From: Allomuricauda sp.
GTDB lineage: Bacteria > Bacteroidota > Bacteroidia > Flavobacteriales > Flavobacteriaceae
Length of the DNA stretch: 64,000 bases
Assembly: GCF_013911645.1 (NCBI RefSeq)
Contig: NZ_JACESV010000001.1
Coordinates: 1,298,055-1,362,054, forward strand
Direction: 5' to 3'
Numbering within the stretch: position 1 is the stretch's first letter; the number at the start of each line of letters is the position of its first letter. Shown here one piece after another: positions 7,334 to 19,141 of this stretch. Position numbers and translations under genes: made by a program. A model generated the notes under the pieces. The model did no database searches. It was not told where the DNA came from and worked only from the letters and a program-made list of their open reading frames with translations.

Positions 7334-10027
7334 TTGCAACCAAATAAACATCTTTTACTTTTCCTATTTGTTCTTCTTTGTGGCACAGTTACCTTAAGTG
7401 CTCAAGAAGACCTTATCAGACCTTTGCCCATCAAGGCTTCCAAGGACACCATCACTGCTCCTTTGTTGCCCCCGAACATCTTGAACGATTCGATAAAGAC
7501 GGATTCCGTTGCAACGGATACCGTTCCCAAAAAGCAGCCTTTGCTTTTGGACAAAATCAAATATAAGGCCAAAGACTATGTAAAACTTAGCCAAAAGGAC
7601 AATAAAATTTACCTGTACGACGAAGCGGAAATCTATTATCAGGATACCGAGCTTAAAGCGGGAGTCATTGTTATGGACTATGTAAAAAACGAGGTCTATG
7701 CCGGGCGCATGAAGGATTCGTTGGGCAATTACTCGCAACTGCCTTTTTTTAAACAAGGGGACCAAGAGGTAAGGCCCGATTCCATCCGTTTTAATTTTGA
7801 TACCCAAAAAGCCCTGATCTGGAATTCCAGAACCGAGCAACAGGCGGGTTTGGGACAATTGGGAAGCGACGCCATGAAAGTGTATGCCGAAAAGACCAAA
7901 AAAGAGAACGATTCGGTTTACTTTTTAAACGAGGGAAAACTAACCACCTCCAACGACACGGTAAACCCCGATTATTATATTAGGGTACGAAAAGCCAAAT
8001 TTGTCCCCAAAAAGAAAATTATAGCGGGGTACAGCAATATGTACATTATGGATGTACCCACACCTGTTGCCCTGCCCTTTGCTTATTTCCCCTTGACCAC
8101 GGGAAGAGTGGCGGGAATATTGTTCCCCACCTTTGGAAACGATCCCCGTAGAGGCTATTTTATCCAAAATGGTGGATATTACCTCCCTATAAGTGATTAT
8201 GTGGACTTAAGTATTACGGGGGATTATTACACCAACGGCAGCTATGGTTTGCAGGGAAGTTCCATTTACACCAAACGCTATAAGTTCAAGGGCAATATAA
8301 ACATCAGTTACGAAAACTTGGTCACCAGTCAAAAAGGTTTTGACGATTACAGCCGAACCAGCAACTACAACATTAGGATATCGCACTCCCAAGACTCCAA
8401 GGCCAGCCCCAATTCGCGTTTTTCCGCATCCGTTAACTTAGGGTCCAGTCAATATTACACGAACTCCCTTAACCAAGTAAACCGGAACAATTCGCAAACA
8501 AACACTTTTGCTTCTTCCATAAGCTACTCCAAAACATTTCCGGCCTATCCGTCGGTAAATACAAGTTTAACACTGAGCCATACCCAAAATACACGGTCGG
8601 AGGAGCGAACCATCAACATGTCCTTACCGACTTTTCAGGCAAGCATGGAACGTATCTACCCTTTTGTGAAACGGGATGAAATCAAAAAAGGGGTTTTTGA
8701 AAACATCAATTTTCAGTACGATGTCAATGCGCAGAACAGTATTACCACAACAGAGGAAAACTTCTTCAAAAGCGGTATGTTCGATGATGCCAAAATCGGG
8801 GCAAGGCACAGAATACCCATTGCGACCAATTTTAAACTGGCCAAATACCTTAGTGTAAGTTTAAGTGGTAACTACGAGGATATCTGGTCCATGAAAACCA
8901 TTAGGCGGCAATATGATGCCGAAATGGAAGAAGTGGTCACCGACACCATTTCGGGTTTTGATCGTTTTAACCGATATAGTTTTGGAACCAGTATAGGTAC
9001 AACAATGTACGGTACATGGAACCGTGGTGAGGATAAAAAGATACAGGCGTTACGGCACGTAATGCGCCCATCGATCAGTTATAGCTACACCCCTTCCTTT
9101 GAGCAGTTCTACGAATCCTATACCGATGGGGATGGCGAAGAGGTTCAGTACACTCCCTACGAAACCAGCATCTATGGAAGACCTTCCCTGAACAAAGGTA
9201 GTTCCTTGAGCTTTTCCCTTCAGAACTCCCTTGAGGCAAAGGTCAGGGACAAAGATTCCACGGCCACCGAACCCAAGAAAGTAAAAATCTTGAGCAATCT
9301 TTCGTTTTCCGCCAGTTATAACCTAGAGGCGGATTCCTTAAAGCTCAGCCCGGTAAGTATGAGCGGGGCCACCGAAATCATAAAAAATGTTCCCATTAAT
9401 TTTGCCGCCACTTTTGACCCCTATGCCATTGATAACAATGGTCGCCGCATCAACACCCTCAATATAAAAAATGGCGGGGGCATTGCAAGATTGACCTCAG
9501 CAAGGATAAATACCAGTTTTTCGCTAAACAGTGAAATGTTCCAAAAAGGAGGCGCAGAGGAAAAAAGCGACGAGGAAAAGCAATCGGATTTTAGTGACAA
9601 CCCATTTGCTATGGATGATGTTCGTGGAGATCGTGCGTTTGGCAGAGGACAGACCGGGGGGCAACAAAACAAAGGCAACACACAGGACAATCCTATTTAC
9701 AACAATAAACTGCCTTGGGATGCCCGCTTTACCTATGTGGCCTCATACAACAACAGTAACCGACAGAGTGAAATCACCAATCATTCCTTAATGTTCTCGG
9801 GGAACATTCAGCTTTCACCCAAATGGGAGGTAGGCTTTAACTCTGGGTATGATTTAAAGAACAAAGGTTTTGCCGATACACGGTTCGCCTTTAAACGCGA
9901 CCTTGGCAGTTTTAGACTAAGTTTTGACTGGACACCCTTTGGCAGGTACGAACGTTGGTACTTCTTTATTGGGATAAAGAGTTCCCTATTGAGCGATATC
10001 AAATGGGAAAACAGAAGTCAGCGATAA
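7334..10027 (+). CDS. lptD: LPS-assembly outer-membrane protein LptD
   Basis: An 897-residue outer-membrane protein with a signal peptide (about residues 1-24, ending near LSAQ). A periplasmic beta-jellyroll part (about 80-230) precedes a long beta-barrel rich in alternating aromatic and polar residues that ends in a Trp/Arg-rich strand. LptD with LptE inserts lipopolysaccharide into the outer leaflet; Bacteroidota versions differ strongly from E. coli LptD but keep this order. The start is TTG at 7334; I find no in-frame ATG upstream in the short region before the divergent amidase. The segment around residues 735-800 is a polar Glu/Gly/Gln-rich insertion, probably an extracellular loop. Confidence 0.88.
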   Translation: MQPNKHLLLFLFVLLCGTVTLSAQEDLIRPLPIKASKDTITAPLLPPNILNDSIKTDSVATDTVPKKQPLLLDKIKYKAKDYVKLSQKDNKIYLYDEAEIYYQDTELKAGVIVMDYVKNEVYAGRMKDSLGNYSQLPFFKQGDQEVRPDSIRFNFDTQKALIWNSRTEQQAGLGQLGSDAMKVYAEKTKKENDSVYFLNEGKLTTSNDTVNPDYYIRVRKAKFVPKKKIIAGYSNMYIMDVPTPVALPFAYFPLTTGRVAGILFPTFGNDPRRGYFIQNGGYYLPISDYVDLSITGDYYTNGSYGLQGSSIYTKRYKFKGNINISYENLVTSQKGFDDYSRTSNYNIRISHSQDSKASPNSRFSASVNLGSSQYYTNSLNQVNRNNSQTNTFASSISYSKTFPAYPSVNTSLTLSHTQNTRSEERTINMSLPTFQASMERIYPFVKRDEIKKGVFENINFQYDVNAQNSITTTEENFFKSGMFDDAKIGARHRIPIATNFKLAKYLSVSLSGNYEDIWSMKTIRRQYDAEMEEVVTDTISGFDRFNRYSFGTSIGTTMYGTWNRGEDKKIQALRHVMRPSISYSYTPSFEQFYESYTDGDGEEVQYTPYETSIYGRPSLNKGSSLSFSLQNSLEAKVRDKDSTATEPKKVKILSNLSFSASYNLEADSLKLSPVSMSGATEIIKNVPINFAATFDPYAIDNNGRRINTLNIKNGGGIARLTSARINTSFSLNSEMFQKGGAEEKSDEEKQSDFSDNPFAMDDVRGDRAFGRGQTGGQQNKGNTQDNPIYNNKLPWDARFTYVASYNNSNRQSEITNHSLMFSGNIQLSPKWEVGFNSGYDLKNKGFADTRFAFKRDLGSFRLSFDWTPFGRYERWYFFIGIKSSLLSDIKWENRSQR

Positions 10028-10067
10028 TTTTAGCTCGATATTTTTTACCTTGAACCAAAACATTCTC

Positions 10068-10448
10068 ATGAAAAAAATAATAAATACTTCAAAAGCACCG
10101 GCACCTATTGGGCCGTACAACCAAGCAGTACTCATAAAAGATACGCTTTATATATCCGGACAAATTCCCATTGATCCCACAACGGGAGAATTGGTTAAAG
10201 ACGATATAAAGGCTGAGACCAGACAATCCATGGAAAATCTAAGGGCCATTCTGGAAGAAGCGGGAATGACTTTTGAGCACGTCATCAAGTCCTCCATTTT
10301 TATAAAGGACATGAACCAGTTTGCCCAGATCAATGAAGTGTACGGCACTTATTTTGATGCAGATACCGCACCGGCAAGGGAAACTGTGGAAGTCGCAAAC
10401 CTTCCCAAGTTTGTCAATGTTGAAATATCGATGATCGCTGTTAGATAG
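10068..10448 (+). CDS. ridA: RidA family enamine/imine deaminase
   Basis: A 126-residue YjgF/YER057c/UK114 protein that hydrolyses reactive enamine and imine intermediates such as 2-aminoacrylate made by PLP enzymes. The signature APIGPYNQAV, the internal ISGQIP and the C-terminal VEVANLPK with EISMIAVR are all present, including the Arg that binds the carboxylate (PARETVEV). ATG 10068 is preferred over an upstream TTG at 10050 because it gives the normal family N-terminus MKKIINT. It starts 40 bp after lptD and its stop overlaps the convergent sugar-kinase gene by 8 bp. Confidence 0.93.
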   Translation: MKKIINTSKAPAPIGPYNQAVLIKDTLYISGQIPIDPTTGELVKDDIKAETRQSMENLRAILEEAGMTFEHVIKSSIFIKDMNQFAQINEVYGTYFDADTAPARETVEVANLPKFVNVEISMIAVR

Positions 10449-11292
10449 TACCCTGGTGAAACTCCACAAGACCCTCGATGGGCCTACGTCGGATGACACC
10501 CAAGATCAAATCGTTGCGTTCCATACAGGCCTTCAGCTCATCCCTTAAAAAGTGGGCTATGCTCCCTACAAAGCTAACGGGCACCTTGGTGGCCAGTTCG
10601 TATTGCATGATGTAATTGTTCACGAACTGCTGAAGTCCCTTTTCAATGACCCCTTTGCAATAAGGGTGCTCCTTGTTTTCAATGATAAAACGTGCAAATG
10701 TGGCCAAATACGTGTTTGGGTTGGGTTGCTTGTACAGATGATCTTTAATGACATCGGCATCCAGATCGAATTCCTTGGCAAATTTTATACCAAGGTCTTG
10801 TGGCATTTTATGGAAATAGTAATCCCGGATCAGTTTTCTTCCAAAGAAGTTCCCACTGCCATCGTCCATTAAAATGTAACCAAGTGATGTTACCTTCTGG
10901 ATCAGCTGGTGACCATCGTAATAACTACAATTGGAACCGGTACCCAAAATACAGACAATACCCTGTTTGCCAATTTTAGTGGTGGCATAAATAGCGGCAT
11001 AGGTATCTTCCCTCACCTCGGCTTTGGCATTGGGAAAGAAATCCTTGAAGATGGATTTCAAAAAAATTTTCATTCTATCGGTACCACAACCGGCACCATA
11101 AAAAAACAATTGACGTACTTTTTCCTTGTTTTTGGAAAGTTCAAAATTATTGGCCAACCTGTCCTCTATTACTTCTTTGGTAAGTACTTCCGGGCTAAGG
11201 CCCAAGGTTTGGGTAACAAACAGTTGTTTCCCATTATCATCCAAGGCAATCCAATCGGATTTAGTGGCACCACTATCCACAATCAAAACCAT
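10441..11292 (-). CDS. BadF/BadG/BcrA-type ATPase, N-acetylglucosamine kinase-like
   Basis: A 283-residue member of the actin-like ATPase superfamily related to N-acetylglucosamine kinases. Phosphate-binding loops are seen as DSGATKSDW at the N-terminus and GTGSNC near residue 106, and an adenosine-type region LMDDGSGNFFGRK follows. The likely reaction is ATP-dependent phosphorylation of an amino sugar, giving an entry to glycolysis. That fits its place 73 bp downstream of gap and pfkA on the same strand, and amino sugars would be released by the GH3 fusion elsewhere in the window. The substrate is inferred from family resemblance. Confidence 0.82.
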   Translation of the reverse strand: MVLIVDSGATKSDWIALDDNGKQLFVTQTLGLSPEVLTKEVIEDRLANNFELSKNKEKVRQLFFYGAGCGTDRMKIFLKSIFKDFFPNAKAEVREDTYAAIYATTKIGKQGIVCILGTGSNCSYYDGHQLIQKVTSLGYILMDDGSGNFFGRKLIRDYYFHKMPQDLGIKFAKEFDLDADVIKDHLYKQPNPNTYLATFARFIIENKEHPYCKGVIEKGLQQFVNNYIMQYELATKVPVSFVGSIAHFLRDELKACMERNDLILGVIRRRPIEGLVEFHQGTI

Positions 11293-11365
11293 ACGTCGAG
11301 ATTTATATTGAAATCCTGAAGAGAGGAATCCCCCCTTCAGGATAAAAAATTATTGAGATAAAAAA

Positions 11366-13376
<2,011 letters not shown>

Positions 13377-13393
13377 TCAAATTTTTAAGAGGT

Positions 13394-13401
13394 CAAAGCT
13401 A
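13394..13401 (-). promoter_or_regulatory. Candidate -7 box upstream of pfkA
   Basis: On the minus strand TAGCTTTG matches TAnnTTTG and lies 17 bp before the pfkA ATG, which would give a leader of only about ten bases. A good -33 TTTG is not seen at 17-23 bp spacing, so the call is weak. Confidence 0.25.
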
Positions 13402-13520
13402 GGAAACTTTATTCAAATTTTGAATACCTTAATAATTTATTTGTTTTAAAGGGTTTTCTCAAACGTTTTCGTAATAAATTAATACAAAAACTTTAAAAAA
13501 TATAAATTTTATTGTGTTGA

Positions 13521-16500
13521 TTAGGGTTGATTAACAGGCTTTTCCGAAAAACGAATCAAACTGTCCTTTCCCATGACCTGCGCGGGCTGTTTCCGGGGGG
13601 TGTTTTTTTGTTCCGTTGCCGACTTTTCCTGCTTGTTGAACACTTTCCGCATCAACTCCCTGAAACTGTCAAAATCCACTTGGTAAGATAGCCCCACTCC
13701 TTGGGTATACCCTTGTCTTTCGGCCAAAAACTGCTGCACCTGGTTTTCCCTGTTAAATATCTTGGCACTGAGCGTTCCCTCATCGTTCAACAATACCTGC
13801 ACCTCAACATCGCCGGCTACCACCGTTTCCGAAACGCCGCCGACCGGCACCCCTACTCTTCCGTTCACCAAAATTCGGTCGGACAATTGTGTGGAGACCG
13901 TTACCCCTATCCTATCCTCCGTGGCAATATCGGCGTTGGGATCGTTATACCCCTGCTCGTAGGACACCCCGAAGTTAAGTTTGTCGTTGTTTCCCGATAG
14001 TATTTGGTTGAAAAGCCCTGAGGCGGTCTGAATCAGATTTCCGGTAACGGCCTGTTGGTTGATCCCTCCCGATTGCGGGTTCACAAAGGTTCCCTGTGCC
14101 AACAAAAAGAAGGCGTTTCTTTCCTTTATGGTCGGATCTTGCAAGCGATACTCCAGTTCGGACTGCACTACAGAGGTTGTTCCTGGAAAATCTATCCCAA
14201 AATTGATGTTGGGGCTTTCCAGTTCCCCATCCAACCTTATAACAACTTCGGTAGGTATTCGCCCTGTATATCCCGCATTGTCCAAAAGTGGCGCGGGATT
14301 GGCATTAAGGGAATATACCGCTTCCAAATTCAATTGTGCCGCCAAGGGATCCTGCTCCCACAGAATGGTGCCTCCAGGACGCACCTTGAACTTTTTATCT
14401 ATGACGCCGCCATATTTAAAATTATATTCCCCGGACACCACAACAAAGTCCCCGTACATATTGAATTTTCCATTGGTATTGATCTCGATCAACAAAATAC
14501 CTTCCCCTGTTCCCTTTAGGGAACTTCCCGTGGACTGGTCCACCACGATCTCCACTTCTGCCTCGGGGGTAACAGCAAGGTCAAAGGCCATTTCCAACCC
14601 TTGGTATTCATCCAACACCCGTTCTTCCTCAAAGGACTTGGATTGCCCTTTTTCCAAAAAATTGATAAATGAATAATCCCCTACGCTGGTCACATCGCTC
14701 AACGGGATCTTAAGTGAAGTGCCCCTAGCCGTAATAGCATCCACAGCAATGGTCAACGCATCGGTTGGACCATAAATACTTCCCGTTCCATTGATGAAAC
14801 CTGTTCCGTAATAGAGGGTTTCCTCATCGTATTCGGTGTTCAAAATCATGAAGCGGTCGTTATTGGTATCCACATCCAGCCCAAGGTACCAATCATCAAA
14901 ACCGGTGTGGCTTATGGTACCGTCCAAAGTGGCCGTGGTGCCCTCCTCCACGTCGGAAAGCTCCACATTTTCAAAATAAAAGGTCTGGTCGAACAAGCGC
15001 ACCTGGGAATAGGGTGCAAAATCATAGTCCACATTGAGATAGGGAATTCCAATGCCCGCATCATTTAAGCTGAGCATCCCATTAATAGCAGGGTTTTTCA
15101 CATTACCGGTGATGGTTGCATTGCCACTGACCTTTCCCCTAATATTGGAAATAATGCCCTCTCCCAACGGGTTGAAGGGCTCTAGGGCAAAATCGGTAAA
15201 GTCGGCGACCAGATCCAGTTCTTGCTTATTGTTTATGTTGGTGACCTTTCCATTAATGCTCATGAGTTCTTTTCCCTTATCATTGAGCCAAGTGCTCACG
15301 CCAAACTCGGTAAGGTCGTTGTTGCCATAAATGCCAACTTCCAAATCGCCCATGTGCATCTTGTTGATACTGAAGTTTTGGATATTTAAGCTTGAAGTGG
15401 GCAGATACTTTCCATCTTTCTGTAAAATATTGAGAAAGCCATCCACTTTCCCGTCCAGTTTTAGGCTGTCGATCGCCGGGGTGATTTTGTTTAGGGATAC
15501 CAATTTAAACTGTAGGTCCAAATCTTTATAGGTGGAATCCGCAAACTCTCCCCTTAATCGAATCTGTTCTTGGTTATTGTTGTCCATGACCACATCCTCT
15601 ATCCTGATGCTGTCCAAGGAGCTGTTAAAGATCACCTTGTTCTTATTGTTCCCGTTCTTGTTGAGCACCCAAGTGTTCCCTTTAAAGCTAATGTCCGATT
15701 TTTTCAGCCCAATGACCGATCTGTTGTTTTCGTTAAAGGTGTGATAAAAGTTCAGATTATAGCTATCGTTGTACTCACTTCCCCCTTTAAACTCCGTTCT
15801 AAAGAAAAGGGTGTCCTTTAAGGTAGTATTGATCAGATTAAAATCTTTGATATCGTAATACACCGTGGACATGTCCTCCACGGACACAAAGGTGTTGAAC
15901 AATGGGTTTTTGTTGTCTATCTTCAACTCAATATTATCGAACTTGTTCCCAAAGGCCTCGATACTGGGCGATTTAAAGGTGAGCTTAAAATCACTTTGGT
16001 CCGCCTTTATGGCCCCTCGGATATAGGTGTTGGCATCAAAAGCCATTTCCGGGACAAACACATCAACAATCTTGTTGTAAATCTTAAAATTGAAGTCGAG
16101 ATGTTGTCCGCCCGAAATCTCAAAGGGCTGGTAATTGGTATAGATACTTCCGATGGAATTCTGGATCAATCTTCCCAGTTCGTTTACCTTGAAATTCCCT
16201 CGCATATATCCGGTGATGATATCCGGTGAGTTGATCTCCACGGTTCGTATGGTGTCCCGATCAAAGGAAGAGGTCACATTGAAATCCTCGAAATAGTAGG
16301 TGTCGTTCGCATTTTGATAGGTGGTATTGGAAAAACGCAACTGTCCTGCCATGTCGTCAAGATTGTTGCCTTCAATATCCATATCCACATGCCCTTTAAA
16401 TATGGAAATGCTATCGTTGATAAAATTCAATTCCTTAAGGTCGGCGTAGTCCACTGCGGCCACAAAGTTGAATTTGTTCTCCCGGGCCCCGAAATTGGCC

Positions 16501-18023
16501 AATCCTTGAAAATCGAACCTAAAGTTATCGTCGTTGCACAAAAGCACGCCATCAAAAAGTTCGTTCCTCAAAATACCGGAAACCTTTATTTTGTTATACT
16601 CGTAATCGTTGAATTCAAATTTGTAGATGTCACCGGAAACTTCAGTATTCAAGCTCTCCGCTACAAATCCCTTTCCTTCCACGTTCATATCCATTGAAGC
16701 AAGTCCAAGGTCTTCATTATCTATAAATTCCCCGATATCAAAATCGATCAAAGAAATAAAACCAATGTAAGAAGCATCTTCTATGGTCTGCACATTGGTC
16801 ATTTGAAGATCCACGTAGCTATCGCCCACAGCAGTGTTCAAATTGACGGTTACGTCAATGGAGGTCTCTGTGATCTCCGTATCCCCACGCACTGTAAACT
16901 GACCCAATTTTTGAACGGACCCCGGAATGTTCCTGCCCAATATTTGGGGCAAAATACTCCGCAATTGATAATAACTGGAGGTAAGGTTGTCTATATCCCC
17001 ACGCAGTACAAAGGGAGCATGCTCACTAAAAATATTATCGAACCTAAAGTCTCCCCGAATACCTGTATTATCGGTAAAAAGGAACAAATTATCAACCTGA
17101 AGCTGGTTGAGCACCCCACTAAAACCCCCGGTAAAAGTCACCGTTTTGTCCTGACCAAATTCATCGTAAAACGCATTTATCTCGTTTAGGGCCACGGAAG
17201 ATTCCGTAAAATTGGCATCTATCTTCACCAAATCAACAAAATTGGCCAGATCTTCCCGCTCATAATTGAACACCAAATTACCTTTTAGTTCGGATTGCTC
17301 TGTATCGATGAGCAGGGAATCAAAGCGCATCTGTTGCTTGGTGTATTTAAAATCGGTCGCCAATTTCTCAAGGCGTATCCCCCGTTTTGCCAAGGTGGAA
17401 AGGTCGTCTATTTTTAAGGAAACATCCGGTCCAATAATCTGAAAATCGTGTGCCAAAACTTCAATTTCCGAGAAATTCAGTACTTCTGGTTTTTCCAAGT
17501 TCTCATCGACCAACCTAAATTTCCCGCCATGTATCTCAATCTCATCAGAAGACATAAAAAATGGAGGGGTTCCCGGATCTCTGGGTTTACCGTCGTCCAA
17601 TTTGGCCACAAACACATCCAGATTGGTGTCCGTCTCCCCTTCATAGGTCTTTAAGTTAAAGGTAAGACCGTCCAATTCCATATCACCAAACTCCATCTTA
17701 TTATTGGCCATATTGCGCAGGTTTAAAATGGATGTGGTCAGTTTGTGAATGTAAATTAGCGTGTCCTTCCTATAATCTTCCACATAAATGCCCTTTATCC
17801 CTGCATTCATGTTGAACAGGGACATGCTTATACGTTCAATTTGAATATTAGTGCCAAACTCGTCGTTTAAAGCATCGGTAGCGTATTTTCCCAACTTGGT
17901 CTGTACCGCAGGCAAGGACAATACCAAAGAGCCCAATCCCAGAATAAGGATAATGGCCAAAAGGAAACGCAACAGTATTTTACGAAGTTTTTTGATAGGG
18001 TTTTTATGTTTTACCTTTGACAA
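13521..18023 (-). CDS. tamB: Translocation and assembly module protein TamB (DUF490)
   Basis: A very large 1500-residue AsmA/TamB-like protein. One N-terminal membrane helix (about residues 12-34) anchors it in the inner membrane; the rest is a long run of short beta strands that in this family fold into a hydrophobic groove spanning the periplasm. The C-terminal TamB domain (about 1050-1460) carries features typical of the family, such as FDLAVTPEAEVEIVVD and VVSGEYNFKYGGVIDKKF. TamB-like proteins take part in phospholipid transport to, or assembly of, the outer membrane. The start is 21 bp from the divergent tsaD start, so each gene has promoter sequence inside the other. Confidence 0.93.
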   Translation of the reverse strand: MSKVKHKNPIKKLRKILLRFLLAIILILGLGSLVLSLPAVQTKLGKYATDALNDEFGTNIQIERISMSLFNMNAGIKGIYVEDYRKDTLIYIHKLTTSILNLRNMANNKMEFGDMELDGLTFNLKTYEGETDTNLDVFVAKLDDGKPRDPGTPPFFMSSDEIEIHGGKFRLVDENLEKPEVLNFSEIEVLAHDFQIIGPDVSLKIDDLSTLAKRGIRLEKLATDFKYTKQQMRFDSLLIDTEQSELKGNLVFNYEREDLANFVDLVKIDANFTESSVALNEINAFYDEFGQDKTVTFTGGFSGVLNQLQVDNLFLFTDNTGIRGDFRFDNIFSEHAPFVLRGDIDNLTSSYYQLRSILPQILGRNIPGSVQKLGQFTVRGDTEITETSIDVTVNLNTAVGDSYVDLQMTNVQTIEDASYIGFISLIDFDIGEFIDNEDLGLASMDMNVEGKGFVAESLNTEVSGDIYKFEFNDYEYNKIKVSGILRNELFDGVLLCNDDNFRFDFQGLANFGARENKFNFVAAVDYADLKELNFINDSISIFKGHVDMDIEGNNLDDMAGQLRFSNTTYQNANDTYYFEDFNVTSSFDRDTIRTVEINSPDIITGYMRGNFKVNELGRLIQNSIGSIYTNYQPFEISGGQHLDFNFKIYNKIVDVFVPEMAFDANTYIRGAIKADQSDFKLTFKSPSIEAFGNKFDNIELKIDNKNPLFNTFVSVEDMSTVYYDIKDFNLINTTLKDTLFFRTEFKGGSEYNDSYNLNFYHTFNENNRSVIGLKKSDISFKGNTWVLNKNGNNKNKVIFNSSLDSIRIEDVVMDNNNQEQIRLRGEFADSTYKDLDLQFKLVSLNKITPAIDSLKLDGKVDGFLNILQKDGKYLPTSSLNIQNFSINKMHMGDLEVGIYGNNDLTEFGVSTWLNDKGKELMSINGKVTNINNKQELDLVADFTDFALEPFNPLGEGIISNIRGKVSGNATITGNVKNPAINGMLSLNDAGIGIPYLNVDYDFAPYSQVRLFDQTFYFENVELSDVEEGTTATLDGTISHTGFDDWYLGLDVDTNNDRFMILNTEYDEETLYYGTGFINGTGSIYGPTDALTIAVDAITARGTSLKIPLSDVTSVGDYSFINFLEKGQSKSFEEERVLDEYQGLEMAFDLAVTPEAEVEIVVDQSTGSSLKGTGEGILLIEINTNGKFNMYGDFVVVSGEYNFKYGGVIDKKFKVRPGGTILWEQDPLAAQLNLEAVYSLNANPAPLLDNAGYTGRIPTEVVIRLDGELESPNINFGIDFPGTTSVVQSELEYRLQDPTIKERNAFFLLAQGTFVNPQSGGINQQAVTGNLIQTASGLFNQILSGNNDKLNFGVSYEQGYNDPNADIATEDRIGVTVSTQLSDRILVNGRVGVPVGGVSETVVAGDVEVQVLLNDEGTLSAKIFNRENQVQQFLAERQGYTQGVGLSYQVDFDSFRELMRKVFNKQEKSATEQKNTPRKQPAQVMGKDSLIRFSEKPVNQP
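17991..18019 (+). promoter_or_regulatory. Promoter for tsaD inside the tamB 5' end
   Basis: TTTG at 17991-17994 is followed after 17 bp by TACCTTTG at 18012-18019, a perfect TAnnTTTG box with spacing in the range reported for Flavobacterium (TTG-N17-23-TAnnTTTG). Transcription would begin about 20 bp before the GTG of tsaD. The whole element lies within the first codons of tamB on the other strand. Confidence 0.6.
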
Positions 18024-18044
18024 CCAATTTTTGTTCCAAAACGC

Positions 18045-19073
18045 GTGGAAAATCCAAAAAAATATATTCTTGCAATCGAATCATCCTGCGATGATACCTC
18101 TGCTGCCGTACTTTGCAATACAAAAGTACTGAGCAATGTGGTAGCTACACAAGAAATTCACAAGCAATATGGGGGTGTTGTCCCAGAATTGGCCTCAAGG
18201 GCACATCAACAAAATATAGTTCCCGTGGTACACCAAGCCTTGGCCAAGGCAAATATCGACAAAAAACAGCTATCTGCCATAGCATTTACACGAGGGCCCG
18301 GACTTATGGGATCCTTGCTGGTGGGCACCTCTTTCGCCAAATCTTTGGCGCTGGGCCTGGACATACCCTTGATCGAGGTAAACCATATGGAAGCCCACAT
18401 TCTCGCCCATTTTATCGAGGATGGGAACCGGACTTCCCCAAGATTTCCGTTTTTGGCAATGACCATTAGTGGGGGCCATACACAAATTGTGAAGGTCACA
18501 GATCACTTTGCCATGGAAGTCTTGGGCGAAACCTTGGACGATGCCGTGGGCGAAGCTTTTGACAAAAGTGCCAAATTGATGGGACTGCCCTACCCTGGTG
18601 GCCCATTGATCGATAAATATGCGAAACTGGGCAATCCAGATGCCTTTACCTTCCCAAAACCAAAGGTTGATGGGCTCAACTTCAGTTTTAGTGGGTTAAA
18701 GACCAGTATTCTCTATTTTTTACAACGAGAGACCCAAAAGAACCCAGATTTTGTTTCCGAAAACATGAACGACATTTGTGCTTCGGTGCAATTCACCATT
18801 CTGGAGATATTAATGGAAAAGCTGCAATTGGCTGTTGACCAGACCGGTATAAAGCAAATTGCCATTGGCGGGGGTGTTGCTGCAAATTCGGGAATTCGGG
18901 GAAGACTTAAGGATGCCGAGGAAAAGTTGGGCTGGCAAACCTTTATTCCTAAATTTGAGTATTGCACGGACAACGCCGCCATGATCGGTATTGTTGGTTA
19001 CCTTAAGTTTGAAAGGGGAGTGTTCACAGACCAAAGTATTGCCGCCAAGGCACGTTACGCCATTGGCAGCTAA
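18045..19073 (+). CDS. tsaD: tRNA N6-adenosine threonylcarbamoyltransferase TsaD
   Basis: A 342-residue ASKHA-fold enzyme that transfers the threonylcarbamoyl group from TC-AMP to A37 of ANN-decoding tRNAs, with TsaB and TsaE. ILAIESSCDDTS at residues 8-19, metal ligands H114 and H118 in NHMEAH, SGGHTQ and GGGVAANSGIR are all intact, as is the C-terminal DNAAMIG. The start is GTG at 18045; this gives the usual short N-terminus, and no ATG is available between it and tamB. Confidence 0.97.
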   Translation: MENPKKYILAIESSCDDTSAAVLCNTKVLSNVVATQEIHKQYGGVVPELASRAHQQNIVPVVHQALAKANIDKKQLSAIAFTRGPGLMGSLLVGTSFAKSLALGLDIPLIEVNHMEAHILAHFIEDGNRTSPRFPFLAMTISGGHTQIVKVTDHFAMEVLGETLDDAVGEAFDKSAKLMGLPYPGGPLIDKYAKLGNPDAFTFPKPKVDGLNFSFSGLKTSILYFLQRETQKNPDFVSENMNDICASVQFTILEILMEKLQLAVDQTGIKQIAIGGGVAANSGIRGRLKDAEEKLGWQTFIPKFEYCTDNAAMIGIVGYLKFERGVFTDQSIAAKARYAIGS

Positions 19074-19141
19074 TTAAATATAATTCATTCCGACCTAGAA
19101 CGTCGGGGAATCAAGCCCTCAGAGGGATTTAAATTTTAACT

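Noticed and set aside
7204..7386. N-terminal extension of the amidase frame
   Set aside because: It would overlap lptD and precede a complete signal peptide at 7203; the extension has no family match.
14059..14676. 205-residue plus-strand open frame
   Set aside because: Antisense shadow of the tamB C-terminal domain; sequence is Ser/Pro-rich with no domain signal.
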